Positions 34,244-46,204 of a stretch of 64,000 bases of DNA are shown in pieces. A program made the translations under genes and the position numbers. Numbering within the stretch: position 1 is the first letter of the stretch; every line of letters begins with the position of its first letter. Below the pieces are notes generated by a model. The model had not been told where the DNA came from, did not search any database, and worked only from the letters and a program-made list of their open reading frames with translations. The stretch is from Turritopsis dohrnii (taxonomy: Eukaryota > Cnidaria > Hydrozoa > Anthoathecata > Oceaniidae). The stretch is from contig BQMF02000371.1 in assembly GCA_027922465.2 (NCBI GenBank), positions 310,001 to 374,000 on the forward strand, in the 5' to 3' direction.

Positions 34244-34584
34244 CAACACTAGAACACTAAAGTCAAGAGGAATGGGACAACCATGGATTATTGCTGAGCA
34301 CCCTGATGGTTGTGGGGGAAGCAAATAAGAATCTATTAAACACATTTATGAGTGACACGTGGCACCATTTTAGGGATCTTCAGTTTAAGAAGCCACCAAA
34401 ACTACCACTATTTACTGACATGTGCATAATTTACTGACTTTTTAAAGAAATTTTAAAGATAATTGAATTGGGAAGTTTTTAACATAAAACGGCTAAAATA
34501 ACTTCTAAAAGTATTTCAAAAGTATAAAAATGTTATTATTTTTTATGAATTAATATTGAAAGTGGCCTTTTTGTATTCCATTTT

Positions 34585-34745
34585 GCATAGAGTTTTGGGT
34601 CTGTCATTAACTATTCTGAATAAACAAACAATTCGAAATCCGAACGGACTTTCCGAAAACAGCAAAAAACTGTTACAGAGACAGATAGATAGATAGGATG
34701 TGTAAACCAAACAATTTCCTACGCTTAAAAGCGCGGAAATTGAAC
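34585..34745. repeat. dispersed repeat family R2, copy 2
   Basis: Same orientation as 21935-22092 and nearly identical, including the AGATAGATAGATAG run and ACGCTTAAAAGCGCGGAAAT. Confidence 0.9.
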
Positions 34746-36363
34746 AATAGATTTCACTTTAAAATTTAAAGAGATCATGCGGCAAGTTTTTGAACTTCAT
34801 AAACGCGGTGTATATGAGCGGTGTATTATCAAAACGATTTGATATATACAGGGGCGGTTCCAGGGTATGTCAAGTCAGTCCGGTCGACGTACTTGTTTTT
34901 TACTGAAATACGCTTTTTAAACAATCACCATCGTAGATTTCATTTTTCAGTTCGGTCTTCTACGCGGTGTTATTATCTATTGAAACTAGCGTTCAAATGA
35001 AATATTATTTTTCCCGGGGCTCTCGACTAACTTCCGACTGAGTTGCACTAAAATGGAAGCAGGGGGTCCTGAATTGAAAATAACCAGCAATTTGTATTGC
35101 CGAATGTCAATTACACACCACCCCTATGTATTTATTACCGTTTGCCGAAGTAAGTCGAGCCTTATATGTCAAGGGGGAAAATTACGGACTAATATTATCC
35201 TAGCATTATCCGGTAATCGTCAAAACTGAAACTTAGTAGGCAAATCAGTCGAAAAATAACACGTGGGTAATGGACATTTATAATATCCATGGAACAGGCA
35301 ATGTAAGGGATCATTGATAACAAAAATATAGTAATCAAATATTAATTAAAATTGGAAGCTTTCATTTCAAAATTTGGATTTTTCTACTAAAATGGAAGCC
35401 TGTATTCTAGCTCCCTCCTAGGTGATAATGAATTTTTTACCCCCGTGACACATTCATCAGGCATATTCAGTCGGCAATATACCGGGGGTAATGGCAACTA
35501 TTTCAAGTACAACTGTGCATGGTTTGCTGATCTCCTAGGTTTGTTCTTCTATTTTCTTGTTATTTTCAAAAACGTTAAGCTCTGAAATTAATGAAATAAT
35601 TTATACTACCTAAAGGTAAAGTCAAAATAATTTATTCTTTTTTATCCACCTACTTTGATAGCCCCCTTAAAAAGTACGACCCTCCTGCTCGTGAAAATAA
35701 GTTGTCCCTCAGGAATTTGTGCGAGCAAAATGATATTTTGTGTTTGAAGAATTGGCAGTCCTTTTTTTGAGAGAAGAGTGTGGGAATATTCGTCTTTATC
35801 TAATACTGGTTTATACCAAAAACTTGTTTCTGGTCAACTCCATAAAAATGTGTTTTTGTTTTTGCTGAGTCCTACCTCCCAGTAAATTTAGAGGAAGACG
35901 AATAGATTGCCTTGGGTAGCATTTTTGTTGTTAGCTTGCCAGGTATTCCTGCCTGAAGATGATAAAAAGATTCTTGGAATTTTTGTGGCAAGTTTTGTGG
36001 CCTAGTCCATTAGTTTTGCTTTTGAGTTATTTCATGAGAACTTATTTTACTTCTCATTAGAAAACCAAAACAAAATGTTAAAGAAAAGATGAGGGGGATC
36101 TCAACATACATCTTATTCCTTTTCATGTTTTTTGTTGATTCATTGCTAATTGTACGACGTAGTTTTTTATGAAGTGATATATAAGTTTAAACTAACAAAA
36201 TGCTGTTTTATGATGTAATATATAATGTATATATAACATGTTTTTATCCACCTTCTAGTCCTGAATGATAATCTCTTAAATATAATATGGTCATATATCA
36301 GGTAAATCTCTCACAATCTAAATTTAAAATTTAAATAACATATTAGTGACATATTAGTGAAAA
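34746..36363. other. intergenic region, no gene seen
   Basis: No open frame with a recognisable domain and no repeat pair identified within the window. Confidence 0.4.
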
Positions 36364-37509
36364 GTGAAAAGATCAGCCGAGATTATGGAAACTGACCATC
36401 TACCTGGTATGTTATCCTCTTCAGTCATGATCCCTGTACCCAAATCTTACCAGAACCCTTTGAATGATGGAAACAACTGCCGAGGCATAAGTATAATTCT
36501 TACAATAACGAAGATCATTGAGAAAGCAATCGTCAACAAATGTCCGAACCTTAAGAAACATAACAATATGCAATTTGGCTTTGCTGCAGACTCGTCAACC
36601 ATTCACGCAGAACTATTGATCAAAGACACCATCCAAAAATATAATCAAGAAGATACACCGGTTTATATATGTAGCTTAGATGCAGAAAAAGCTTTTGACA
36701 GCTGTAATTGGTACACACTTTTTCCAATCTTCAAAAAAAGGAATTGCCAATCATAGTTGTGACATTCTTGATTAAACTATACTTAAATGGAACTGCTACC
36801 ATCAAATACAGCAATCAATGGTCAGACAAATTTCACTTGTCCCAAGGAGTTACACTGTTACAGTGTTGGCCCCCTTCTTATATATACCAAGGACCTTATA
36901 CAAAGAATTCACAACCTAAACTTTGTTACCAGAAAGATAAACACATCGATCGTTGCCTTCTCGGATGATCTCATACTCATGAGTCCTACATTACATCAAC
37001 TTCAAAATATGGTTAACGAATGCGTCGAATTTGGAAAGGAACAGTCCATAAAATTCAACGGATGAAAAACTCAATTTTTAGTGTCAGGTAAATGTCCATT
37101 AAGAAACCCGCATCTTTTCTTGGACAGTCTTAAAGTAGAACCACAAAAGGAATTGAAACATCTTGGCTTTAGGTGGGATATAAGATCGACGGACAAGAGA
37201 TTGACACTGAGAAAACCCAGAGAAACCAGATTATCAGAATTATGGGCTACAACATCCTCGTTAGTGTCAAGTGGAGTCAGATGGAATCATCCCAATACAA
37301 TCTCGACCATTTTCAAATCGATTATTGCTCCAAAGGTTCTTTATGGCATCGAGATTATGGATGTCGACAGGTGCTTTGAAACCCTGGTAAATAAAGAATG
37401 TAGAAATTCGTTAAAATCACTTTGGGGAATATCGAAACATGCTAGGAGTGATTACATAAATATTTTGTACTGTCTTCCCTATCGCATAACATCAATAAAA
37501 GAAAAATAA
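36364..37509 (+). pseudogene. decayed LINE reverse transcriptase
   Basis: Consecutive frames give RT blocks in order: SSSVMIPVPKSYQNPLNDGN with CRGISIILTITKIIEKAI, then VYICSLDAEKAFDSCNW, then LYLNGTATIKYSNQWSDKFHLSQGV (quoted as LYLNGTATIKYSNQ and FHLSQGV), then SIVAFSDDLILMSPTLHQLQ with the catalytic SDD box, and a C-terminal part with LKHLGFRWD and SIIAPKVLYGIEI. Frame breaks near 36750-36900 and a TGA near 37064 show it is inactive. The endonuclease is missing. Confidence 0.88.
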
Positions 37510-37796
37510 ACTTTCTTCGAAAGTACCTACTTACACTTCTGACAATGAAAAATAGAACATTTTCAACGCTACAACATACATTCAACATAGTTGAAAATGG
37601 TGGAATGGATCTGGTCGATTTTCTTCTTGAGAAATCTTGTACAACTACGGGTGATGAATTGAGTATATAACAGCAGAGGGTATAATACATACATATAACA
37701 GCAGCAATAGAGGGGGCTCTCTCGGGATGGTGCTTAAGGCTATGCTGGAATCAAACATTCGGAGATGATATAGTCTCGGGTGTCCTTTTGGTTCCG

Positions 37797-38550
37797 TATG
37801 GCGGATTTGGCGAATTGCTTCAAAAACCGCCAAAATCCGCCAATATTTCTTCCCGCCAAAAATAGTTATTTTTGGAATCCGCCAAAAATAGTTATTTTTG
37901 GAATCCGCCAAAATTATTTCTCGCCAAATTTGATTTAAATGCTCGTCCGCCAAAATTAATTCTCGCCAAATTTGATTATTTTCGTGAACCGCCAATTTTT
38001 TTTTCAAAAGGAATTAAAAGATATAAAATGCTAGAATTTCAGCATTGTGCATCATTATTTCATTTTAAATCGATTCGTGCTAACGATTGTTGGTCTCTTC
38101 TGACCCTTTATTTTTTTTGCTGGCTCTCTCTGAACTGGTGAGAAAAGGGTTCTGATGTCTTTAATTCCAATTCTTTTCTTGCCGAGATCAGATGTTTTAG
38201 ATGATTTCGTCAACGTGCAAGACAATGACGACGACGGAAAACAGGAAGATGATAACATTGACTTTGAACGAAACGCTTTCGATTTTATTACAGATGATGA
38301 ATTTGATTCATAAATTACTGTAATAAAAACTTGTAATGTTTTTGTTTTTTGAAAAAACGATTCATATGTTGGACTTTCCTCTTCTCATTTAAATATTTTG
38401 TCTCCTTATTCTATCGAACCACTTAATTGAAAATTGATTATTGGGGGCATCCGCCAAAATTAATTCCCGCCAAATTTATTTTTTTACTCGATCCGTCAAA
38501 ATAAATTCCGCCAAATTGCGTCGGAAATTTCTTCCCGCCAAAATTTCTTC
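37797..38550. mobile_element. GCCAAA-rich non-autonomous element with an acidic ORF tail
   Basis: Both ends are made of repeated CCGCCAAAATT/TTTCTTCCCGCCAAA words. A related fragment occurs at 32725-32765. The centre (about 38190-38313) reads VLDDFVNVQDNDDDDGKQED, then NAFDFITDDEFDS and a stop, which looks like the acidic C-terminal tail of a lost transposase. The family was not identified. Confidence 0.65.
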
Positions 38551-38555
38551 CCTTA

Positions 38556-39247
38556 AAGGCCCTGTTAGACGGTAAACTATTCGCTAAACTATTCCTAAAA
38601 TAGAAACAGAAAATTATTCTAATAATTTAGTTTATGTTCAAATACACTGATAAACTAATCAATAAACTAATACGATAAGTTATGGGTTATAAGTGTAAGG
38701 TTCATTCATTCATCATAGAAGAAGCAGTTGAAGAAGTTTTAGTTTGTTCAAATATTGCTTCTTCATGTATGGTGTATAGCGAATCTTTTGAATTCCGGAA
38801 AACGAAACAGAAAATGTTAAGTGAAAGATTATTTCAAAGAACGTGACCATGGAGCATTTGACTTTTCAAGAATTGAGATTAACGATCTATATCTTCACCT
38901 TTTTTTAAAGCTTCAATAATTTTACCGTTAGCGTCGACACGCGCATTTTTCTTCATGTACAATTGTTACTTTCTTGAGGGAATTTGTCCTAAACCCGTTG
39001 CATTAACCTTTGTGCAACACGTGTTCGATGATTTAAATGTCGGTATTCTTTGAACTTTGCTAAACTATTCGGAATAAAATCAAATGATTTGATTTTATTC
39101 GAAGCTAAATTAAACTATTTTTTTGCTTCTTTTAATAATTTTTGAATAGTTTACGATACAATACACGATAAATTATTTCGTAAACTATTCTATTTTAAGT
39201 AACTTTATGGAATAGTTTAGCGATTAATTTATCGTCTAACAGGGCCT
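38556..39247. mobile_element. MITE with long inverted repeats and TAA duplication
   Basis: Terminal inverted repeats start AGGCCCTGTTAGACG (right end CGTCTAACAGGGCCT), with TAA on both sides, and extend inward with CTAAACTATTC words. The three-base TAA duplication fits a PIF/Harbinger-type element. It abuts the GCCAAA-rich element. No coding sequence. Confidence 0.85.
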
Positions 39248-39407
39248 TAAGGTAGTTAATCATGACCCCCACCCATCAAAAGAAGTCATTGCAGTGCATA
39301 TCTTTAACTATATAAACCCTATAAACAAAAATTTAATGACAAAATAAGTTATCATGTACCATATGATATAGTCGAACGTGCTAACCGCACTGGGCTCAAC
39401 TTCAGTA

Positions 39408-39582
39408 CAGTGGAATCTCTCTATCTCGACTACCCTCTATCTCGAATATCTCTCTATCTCGAACAAAAATCTCGGTCCTTTGAACAGTTAACTTGAAGAG
39501 CTAACTTTCTTTATCTCGAACATTCTCCATCTCGAACAAATTTTTCGGTCCCTTGCGAGTTCGAGATAGAGAGATTCCTCTG
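39408..39582. mobile_element. pogo/Tigger-like MITE
   Basis: A 175-base element with ends CAGTGGAATCTCTCTATCTC and the inverse CAGAGGAATCTCTCTATCTC. It is flanked by TA and filled with 'tatctcgaac' repeats. Confidence 0.88.
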
Positions 39583-39589
39583 TATTTAT

Positions 39590-40358
39590 AACTCGAAAAC
39601 CCAATTGTAGTTGTTCAAATATACCAAAGTTCAGTCAAATCCGACTATTTTTGAAGTCTCAAGGCTGCCCCAAAGTTTTAGCCTCGTTTTGGCGCAAAAC
39701 CCCGTCCCAGGCACAAAAAATCAAAATTTTTAAAAAATGAAAGAACACCCCCAGATATTCACCCAAGGAACAAGTGTGCAAAATTTCAGCCAAATCCGAC
39801 CATTTTTCAGGCTGCCCCAAAGTTTTTCGGATAGAAACACAGACTAACAGACACTAAGGTAGAATAAGGTATTCGGTGAAGGAATGAGTAGACAAAATTT
39901 AAATTTTTTAAAGTGTCGACGTCCAAGGAATGGCCATATGAATAGAGAGCTTTAGCAACTGCGACGGCAACGTAGAGCAAAAACAACAAAATAAATAATT
40001 ACTATCAAATAAAAGTTTGAAGAACCTATTTTTGTTATAGAAACAATTCAATTTATAAACTTATATCGACTGGAAAGATCAAGTTACTATAAAATCTACA
40101 TAAGGGAAAACGACTTATCTCTATAATCGCGTCTCCGTTGTCAGCAAGACTTCGAAACATAATTTTTCACGTTGAGCATAGAACGTGAAAACAAGTTAAT
40201 GATGTAATTATCTTCCCAATGGTGTCATAATCGGTAGACACTCTTTCTAAACAAATTCCACATAGAAAACAAAGCTTTTGTTTTAAACAAGTCGCCGACT
40301 TCGTTGCCGTTGCGATTGCTAAAGCTCCCTAATTTTAGAAGTTTGTAAGCAAGATTTA
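39590..40358. other. intergenic, probable old repeat
   Basis: Contains a partly repeated text (GGCTGCCCCAAAGTTTT twice, at about 39664 and 39810) but no gene. Confidence 0.45.
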
Positions 40359-40359
40359 G

Positions 40360-40535
40360 AGGGGAGTCATTTTAAACCAGGGGAGTCAGGATCCCGTAGG
40401 AAATGTTAACTCTAGGGAGTCCTAATTTACTAGTTTATATTAACTGGGGAGTTATAATTAACTAGTTTATTTTGATGGGGGAGTCACTATAAACTAGTTT
40501 ATTATGACTGGGGAGTCATTATTTAATTTACTGTG
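40360..40535. repeat. imperfect tandem repeat of about 45-50 bases
   Basis: Four to five diverged units of the form GGGGAGTCATTATAAACTAG followed by TTTATTATGACT. Confidence 0.75.
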
Positions 40536-41043
40536 ACACCGGTTGTATAAAGTGATGCCGATTTTATGTCGAATATTGTCGTTTTATTCGATAAAGACTG
40601 CTGCACTTAATTCATTACATCACACTATTTTCACTTTTAATTTCACAGTGGAATTTTCACGCCGTATTTAATAAGGTGTTAATTTGACACCCATGGCGAT
40701 TACGCGGCCGTATAAATCTGTCCCTACGCTGCATGATAAGGTCATTTATGATCTTCTACGGGTTTCCCGTGTTACTTGAAACAATGTACAACATGGGTAC
40801 ACTTATTATTGCAAATTCCTTAATTTTATTTTTGGTGAACTCAACGCAGAGAGGCTGGAACATGGGCGGCGAGTATATAATTTTTTATCGGTCCTTTTAT
40901 ATGCCAGCCTTAATTTGGTCACCCCCGCAAATTGTTTGTTAGTTCTCCTCTCAAGAAATAAAGAAAAACGTTTTTTAAGTGAACTTTTAAGTATTTTGCC
41001 TTACTTCCTCTTTTCTAATTTTAAATGATGCTACAAAAACCGC

Positions 41044-41339
41044 TATTAGGGAGATTCGTAAAATCGACGAGCCTGTTACACGAAAAAAATCAATTACTTG
41101 TGAGAATTTATTTAAAACTGTTCAATTAAAAAGTTACTTCAGAGATTGAAAGCCTTTTCTTGTATCAAAAGAAACATCATAACTTTGCACGCTTATTTCA
41201 AGTGTTGATGTGAAGTTTCTAATGACTTTGTAGGGAAAGATTCACGAACAACTCTACTAAGTTGTATATGATTCCCTACAAATCTATAGAAAAATAGTTT
41301 CGTGTAAACGAAACATGATTTTTCCGAATCTCGCTAATA
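41044..41339. mobile_element. MITE family R4, full-length copy
   Basis: Ends TATTAGGGAGATTCGTAAAA and the inverse GTATTAGCGAGATTCGGAAA. Its left half matches 62846-63006 in the opposite orientation (TGATACAAGAAAAGCCTT on the minus side). Confidence 0.8.
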
Positions 41340-41481
41340 CAATTTCATCTTATACAGTAGTCTCTTCTTGGCAGTCGCTCTTTGCAGGTTCGAACTCGTT
41401 TGTCTCGTATTTTCCGTAGCAATTTACCTCACTGGTCGGTTCGATTTGTATTCCGCTCTACATGTAGACTCAGGAATTTTT

Positions 41482-41836
41482 TCAGTTTAAGGATCGCATT
41501 CCCAAGCTACTACGCTCTGGCCTTGTTTATCAGTTTAAGTGCGGTGGCTGCAACGCCACCTATTACGGCAAAACTATCCGCCATTTTAAGGTCAGAATGT
41601 GTGAACACTTAGGAATTTCGCATCTCACTGATAAACCCGTGAACGGTCTATACCATCCTTCTGCGGTTCGGGACCATAGATTTGTTTGTGATTATACTCC
41701 ATCGTTATGTAATTTTACTAGCATAGGTATTGATAGTAATGACTTAAAATTAACTCTGAAGGAGAGCTTGCTCATCAACCGAAACAAACCTTCTCTCAAT
41801 AGAACTATTACTTCACTACCTTTAGAATTATTCTAG
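41482..41836 (+). pseudogene. Penelope-like element fragment with GIY-YIG endonuclease
   Basis: An open frame from 41482 reads QFKDRIPKLLRSGLVYQFKC, then GGCNATYYGKTIRHFKVRMCEHLG and a tail ending ESLLINRNKPSLNRTI (the middle quoted in parts: GGCNATYYGKTI, RHFKVRMCEHLG). The CxxC plus ATYYGKT plus RxxEH pattern is the GIY-YIG nuclease at the C terminus of Penelope-like retroelements. A matching upstream segment (RSNLPHWSVRFVFRSTCRLR) lies one frame away at about 41385-41480. The reverse transcriptase is missing. Confidence 0.82.
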
Positions 41837-41994
41837 CGTATAATTTTCTATTGTTAATGTTTTTATATTTCTATAAATTACGAACTTTTACGGAAAAAAA
41901 CTTGTACGTGATCATGGTGTGCGGAAGCCACCGAAAATTTGTAATAATAAAATTGGATTTGTTAACATAAATCTTTTTATTCTCTGCAATCAAT

Positions 41995-42956
41995 CAAGTA
42001 GTCTCTCTAATTAACAGACACTCTAAAAGGCAGACATCTCCAATTAACGGACAATTTTCAATACACCAACCGAATCCTGGTCAAAATCTCATAGAAAACT
42101 CTCTAAAAAGCGGACAGTCAATTAGCGGACACTCCAATTAACGGACACATTTCTTTACACGGAATGGCCTTTTTGAGCTTTTTTCCTTTCTATTTAGCGG
42201 ACACCGCGACGAAATTTTGTCAAGATTTTCAAAACTTGGATAAATTAATAACAAATATTTACTTTGGTATCCTATATATTTAATTTACTTTAAGCATTTT
42301 TCTACACAATTATTCAGTTATTTCTCAGCTCTCTCTAGTTTTTTAATCATCCATCGTAAGGCTTTGGCAGGCCCTGTAAAGCGATATTGAACAGGGATTT
42401 CTAGCCCATATCCTCCTCCATGATTTATCCTTTTGCCATGTTGAAATAGTGGAAGTAAGCCCTAACGAAGCATTGGGAATGGTAGACAAGCTTTTAAGCC
42501 TGCTCGATAACACTGAAAGAGCAATGTTAGGCACAATAAAAAACAAATTGGAAAATAAAAAAAACTATACTGAGTCAGAGACAAACAAACCCTAAGAACA
42601 CGCTCTGTCTGATCGTTCTTTTGTTTATATTTTATGAAAACCCATATCTAAGAATACACCCATCGTTTTTTTTTTGTTTTTTTTTTTTTTAATATTTTTA
42701 TGAAAAGATCTTAACGCACTATTAGTTTCGTTAGTTTTGTTATTAAAAAATACATAAATTGCATATTCTTGACTAAACTTCACTTGTCCTTTGTCTACAC
42801 CATACCTAGAAGCCAAGAAAACCCAAAAAAGCATAAAATATTGACTTTTCGACCAAAATTGGCCATAAAAAAGCAAACTCTCCAAAAAGCGGACACCTCT
42901 AATTAGCGGACAGATTTCCTTGCACCAATGGTGTCCGCTAATTAGAGAGACTCCTG
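41995..42956 (+). mobile_element. Tigger-like non-autonomous element with transposase tail
   Basis: Ends AGTCTCTCTAATTAACAGAC and the inverse AGTCTCTCTAATTAGCGGAC, with extra 'aattaacggaca' copies inside. A plus-strand segment near 42440-42560 reads VEVSPNEALGMVDKLLSLLD and continues to KNKLENKK, resembling the C-terminal helical tail of Tigger/pogo transposases. The DDE core is absent. Confidence 0.8.
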
Positions 42957-43439
42957 TAATATAAATCGACGTTTGATTTTATCTACTACGATTATTTCGT
43001 TTTCTTTGTCCATAATGCTATACTTACTGCTTTCATCTTCGTCATCTAATTCTTCGTCGAGACAGCGGACAGATTATTTTCAGATGTCTTTTAGACGCTT
43101 ACAAGGGCATTTTGGTGTACTTAAGGAATGCAAAAAATCTAAGTTGAATTAGAATGTTTATATCTTTCGTATGAATCATAAATACCGTATTTCATCATTT
43201 GCTATTGATAAAGCACAGCAACGGTATATCATGATCGAGTTCTGTCTAAGCTTGAATCCATTGGACAATCAAGGGGGTGCTTATTATTAGTGGGGCGCTA
43301 AGGAGAAAGGGGCGTTTAAAAGAGGAACTACGGTATAGGCCGACTTTTTTTGCTTCAGTAAAATTTTGCAAAAATGGATGGACACGGATTTAACGCAAAC
43401 TAGTGAAGACCCCTTGAATTAAAGTTTGAATTCTTCATG

Positions 43440-43620
43440 AAAAACATGCATCAACACTGCAATAAGTTTTGTCCAGGATTGTGGAAGCCTTATCATCAAT
43501 TCTTCCAACTCAGTTTGACCAAGACAGGGGCTTTTTCCTTCTCAACCTCGTCTTCATTTTCAGTATCTCCATTATCTTCTCCGATAATATCCGTCAAGAT
43601 ATCTTCATCAGACAAGTAAA
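43440..43620 (-). pseudogene. possible Tigger-like transposase tail
   Basis: On the minus strand a short frame reads LSDEDILTDIIGEDNGDTEN and continues DEVEKEKAP, an acidic 'DEEI' region like that before the C terminus of Tigger/pogo transposases. It is short and isolated; the identification is tentative. Confidence 0.4.
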
Positions 43621-44079
43621 GAAATGATTGTAGATTATCTGACAACAAAACTGCTGACACACTCTCTTTTCGATCTTATGGTAATTCATTATCTTTAAAC
43701 ATTTGTATCTCAGATATTTATTCATATTTATGTTTTTTGTTTATACAATATTTTAGTTTGTCATCTGATAGGTATGGTGAGAGCTTAGCCAAGGTATGCA
43801 TCAGCATCATTTTTGAAAAATGACATTGATATAGTCGGCGAAAGTTAAAACGTTTTATTCGTAGAATTTTTTGTGATTTGCTGATACAATATCATTATTT
43901 GCTTTTAAAAAATTGTTTGTAAAATATAGAGGCGTTTAATCCGAGAATATTCTGAGTTCATTTGAACTGCTTCAAGGTTGAAATTTCACGCTTAAGACAG
44001 GGGGACTTTAGTTCTAAAATTTCCTGTTTACTCGGGGAACAAGTCGCCGAAATGATTTAAATTTCATAAATCTCAGAGA

Positions 44080-45110
44080 TTTTCTTCCACCAAAACTTTT
44101 ATCATTTCTATCATTTTTCCATCTCGCCACCTTGCCACCAAAAATTCAAGCCATTTACATAGTTTTATGATCTCGCCACCTCGCCACCAAAATTTCAAGC
44201 CGTTTACATAGTTTTGTGATATCTGGCCACCTCGCCACCAAAAATTCAAGCCAGTTACATAGTTTTATGATCTCGCCACCTCGCCACCAAAATTTCAAGC
44301 CGTTTACATAGTTTTGTGATATCTGGCCACCTCGCCACCAAAAATTCAAGCCAGTTACATAGTTTTATGATCTCGCCACCTCGCCACCAAAATTTCAAGC
44401 CGTTTACATAGTTTTGTGATATCTGGCCACCTCGCCACCAAAAATTCAAGCCATTTCTATCATTTTTCCATCTCGCCACCTCGCCACCAAAAATTTAAGC
44501 CATTAAATAGTTTTATGATATCTGGCCACCTCGCCACCAAAAATTCAAGCCAGTTACATAGTTTTATAATCTCGCCACCTCGCCACCAAAATTTCAAGCC
44601 GTTTACACAGTTTTATGATATCTCGCCACCTCGCCACTAAAAATGCAAACCAGTTGCGTAGTTTTATGATATCGCCACCTCGCCACCAAAATTTCAAGCC
44701 AGTTACATAGTTTTATGATATCGCCACCTCGCCACCACAATTTCAAGCCGTTTACACAGTTTTATGATATCTCGCCACCTCGCCACCAAAAATTCAAGCC
44801 AGTTACATAGTTTTATGATCTCGCCACCTCGCCACCAAAACTTTAAGCCGTTTACATAGTTTTATGATATCTGGCCACCTCGCCACCAAAAATTCAAACT
44901 TTTCATGCAACTGTGACAATATCTGTTTTGTGCAGTGCGACTCATGTCGGATCTGTTATGTGCTGTTCGACATATGTCGGATATGTTTTGTGTTTTCCGA
45001 CACATGTCGGATCTATTTTGCGCATACTCTATTGCTGTCGTGGGTTTCGCCACTTATGTCCCTGTCGGATCCGTTCCGTGCAGTCTTACCTGAAGTACTT
45101 ACCCAGATAA
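44080..45110. mobile_element. satellite-bearing repeat element, copy B (inverted)
   Basis: About 17 tandem units of CTCGCCACCAAAATTTCAAG type, the inverse of 13960-15010, ending at 44897. They are followed by the head with three CGACA-NN-TGTCG boxes, ending at TTACCTGAAGTACTTA. Similarity to copy A stops at the same base on the head side (next to TACTTCAGG), which marks an element boundary. The satellite sides differ. Confidence 0.85.
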
Positions 45111-45114
45111 AAGT

Positions 45115-45490
45115 GAACGCTAGAAGTCACATTTAAATCGGAAAGACCGCTACAAATCCTAGCAACAAATCTTCAATAGTACCAGATTTTAATTCGCCAA
45201 CATTCACTGTTCTTAAATCAATTTGCGAATGAAAGACCGAGTATGGTGCAGACCGTTTGCCGGTGTAAATAGAACATAAACAAATGGCAGACTTTGCTGC
45301 AAAAGAAGCAGCCCAGTTCATCACTACTACTGATTCCGTTAAAGTCCCTAATTTCATTTAGAAAAGCTTGGTCTGTTATCCTTATTAAAATATGATTTTT
45401 TTGCTCAAGCCTAACTGACACTTAGCCTGCATCATTTTTTCTTAAATGGAATCCATAATCGTGTGTGTTTTGCTAATACTGCCGTCTCTA
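45115..45490. other. spacer with unassigned open frames
   Basis: A minus-strand frame (45357-45133) is open for 74 residues but matches nothing I recognise; it may be a transposon remnant. Confidence 0.35.
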
Positions 45491-45497
45491 TGTGCCC

Positions 45498-46204
45498 CAA
45501 ATTACGGACAGCCTTCGTTATTACGGACATCAAAATGTAAACAAAGATTCTTGTCATGAAAATAGACATGCACTCTTGCCAAGTTCACCACGTATAACTG
45601 AATAAAATGTTTTATGAAACAGAGCAATAGAGAACAATTAGCAGCATAATTGCAGAATAATGGACCGTGAAGAATCATAATGGCCTATATTTCAATAGTC
45701 AGTAAGAAGTGTCCTCCCCCACTGTGATTGACGTATATACAAAAACTTTATTTATTTGACCTATTTTATGATAATTAACTTTCTAAAACCGTGATCTAAA
45801 ATCATTTTCATTCCTCAACTCAGTTTTAAACATAAATTTTCAACCTGTCTAAAGACCTTCGTTCCGTGCCGTACAGGATGACCGATATTTCATGACGGAG
45901 GTAACCGTTATTATTTTTTATTCGTAAATATGGCTACCGTTGTACGCACAGGGCTCATTAAAATACCCATGATTCTCAAGAGAGCAGTCTATTTTAAAAG
46001 AAATCTTTAAAGTTTAGAAAAATAAATTCGAAACGGCATATATATATTGGTAATTTTCTACCATTCAAATAAATTTAATTATATATCTCTCAAGTTTGTT
46101 TTATTACAGTTTGGTTGACTGAATGTGCCGTGTTTTTAATTTACAGACGGTTGGAATTATGTTTTGATTGATGTCCGTAATAACGAAGGCTGTGCGTAAT
46201 TAGG
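45498..46204. mobile_element. DNA-transposon-derived MITE, about 700 bases
   Basis: Ends AATTACGGACAGCCTTCGTT and the inverse AATTACGCACAGCCTTCGTT, extending inward through ATTACGGACATCAAAA. No coding sequence. Confidence 0.88.

Noticed and set aside
33885..34345. Overlapping 67-147 residue frames on both strands
   Set aside because: Generated by a 20-base minisatellite.
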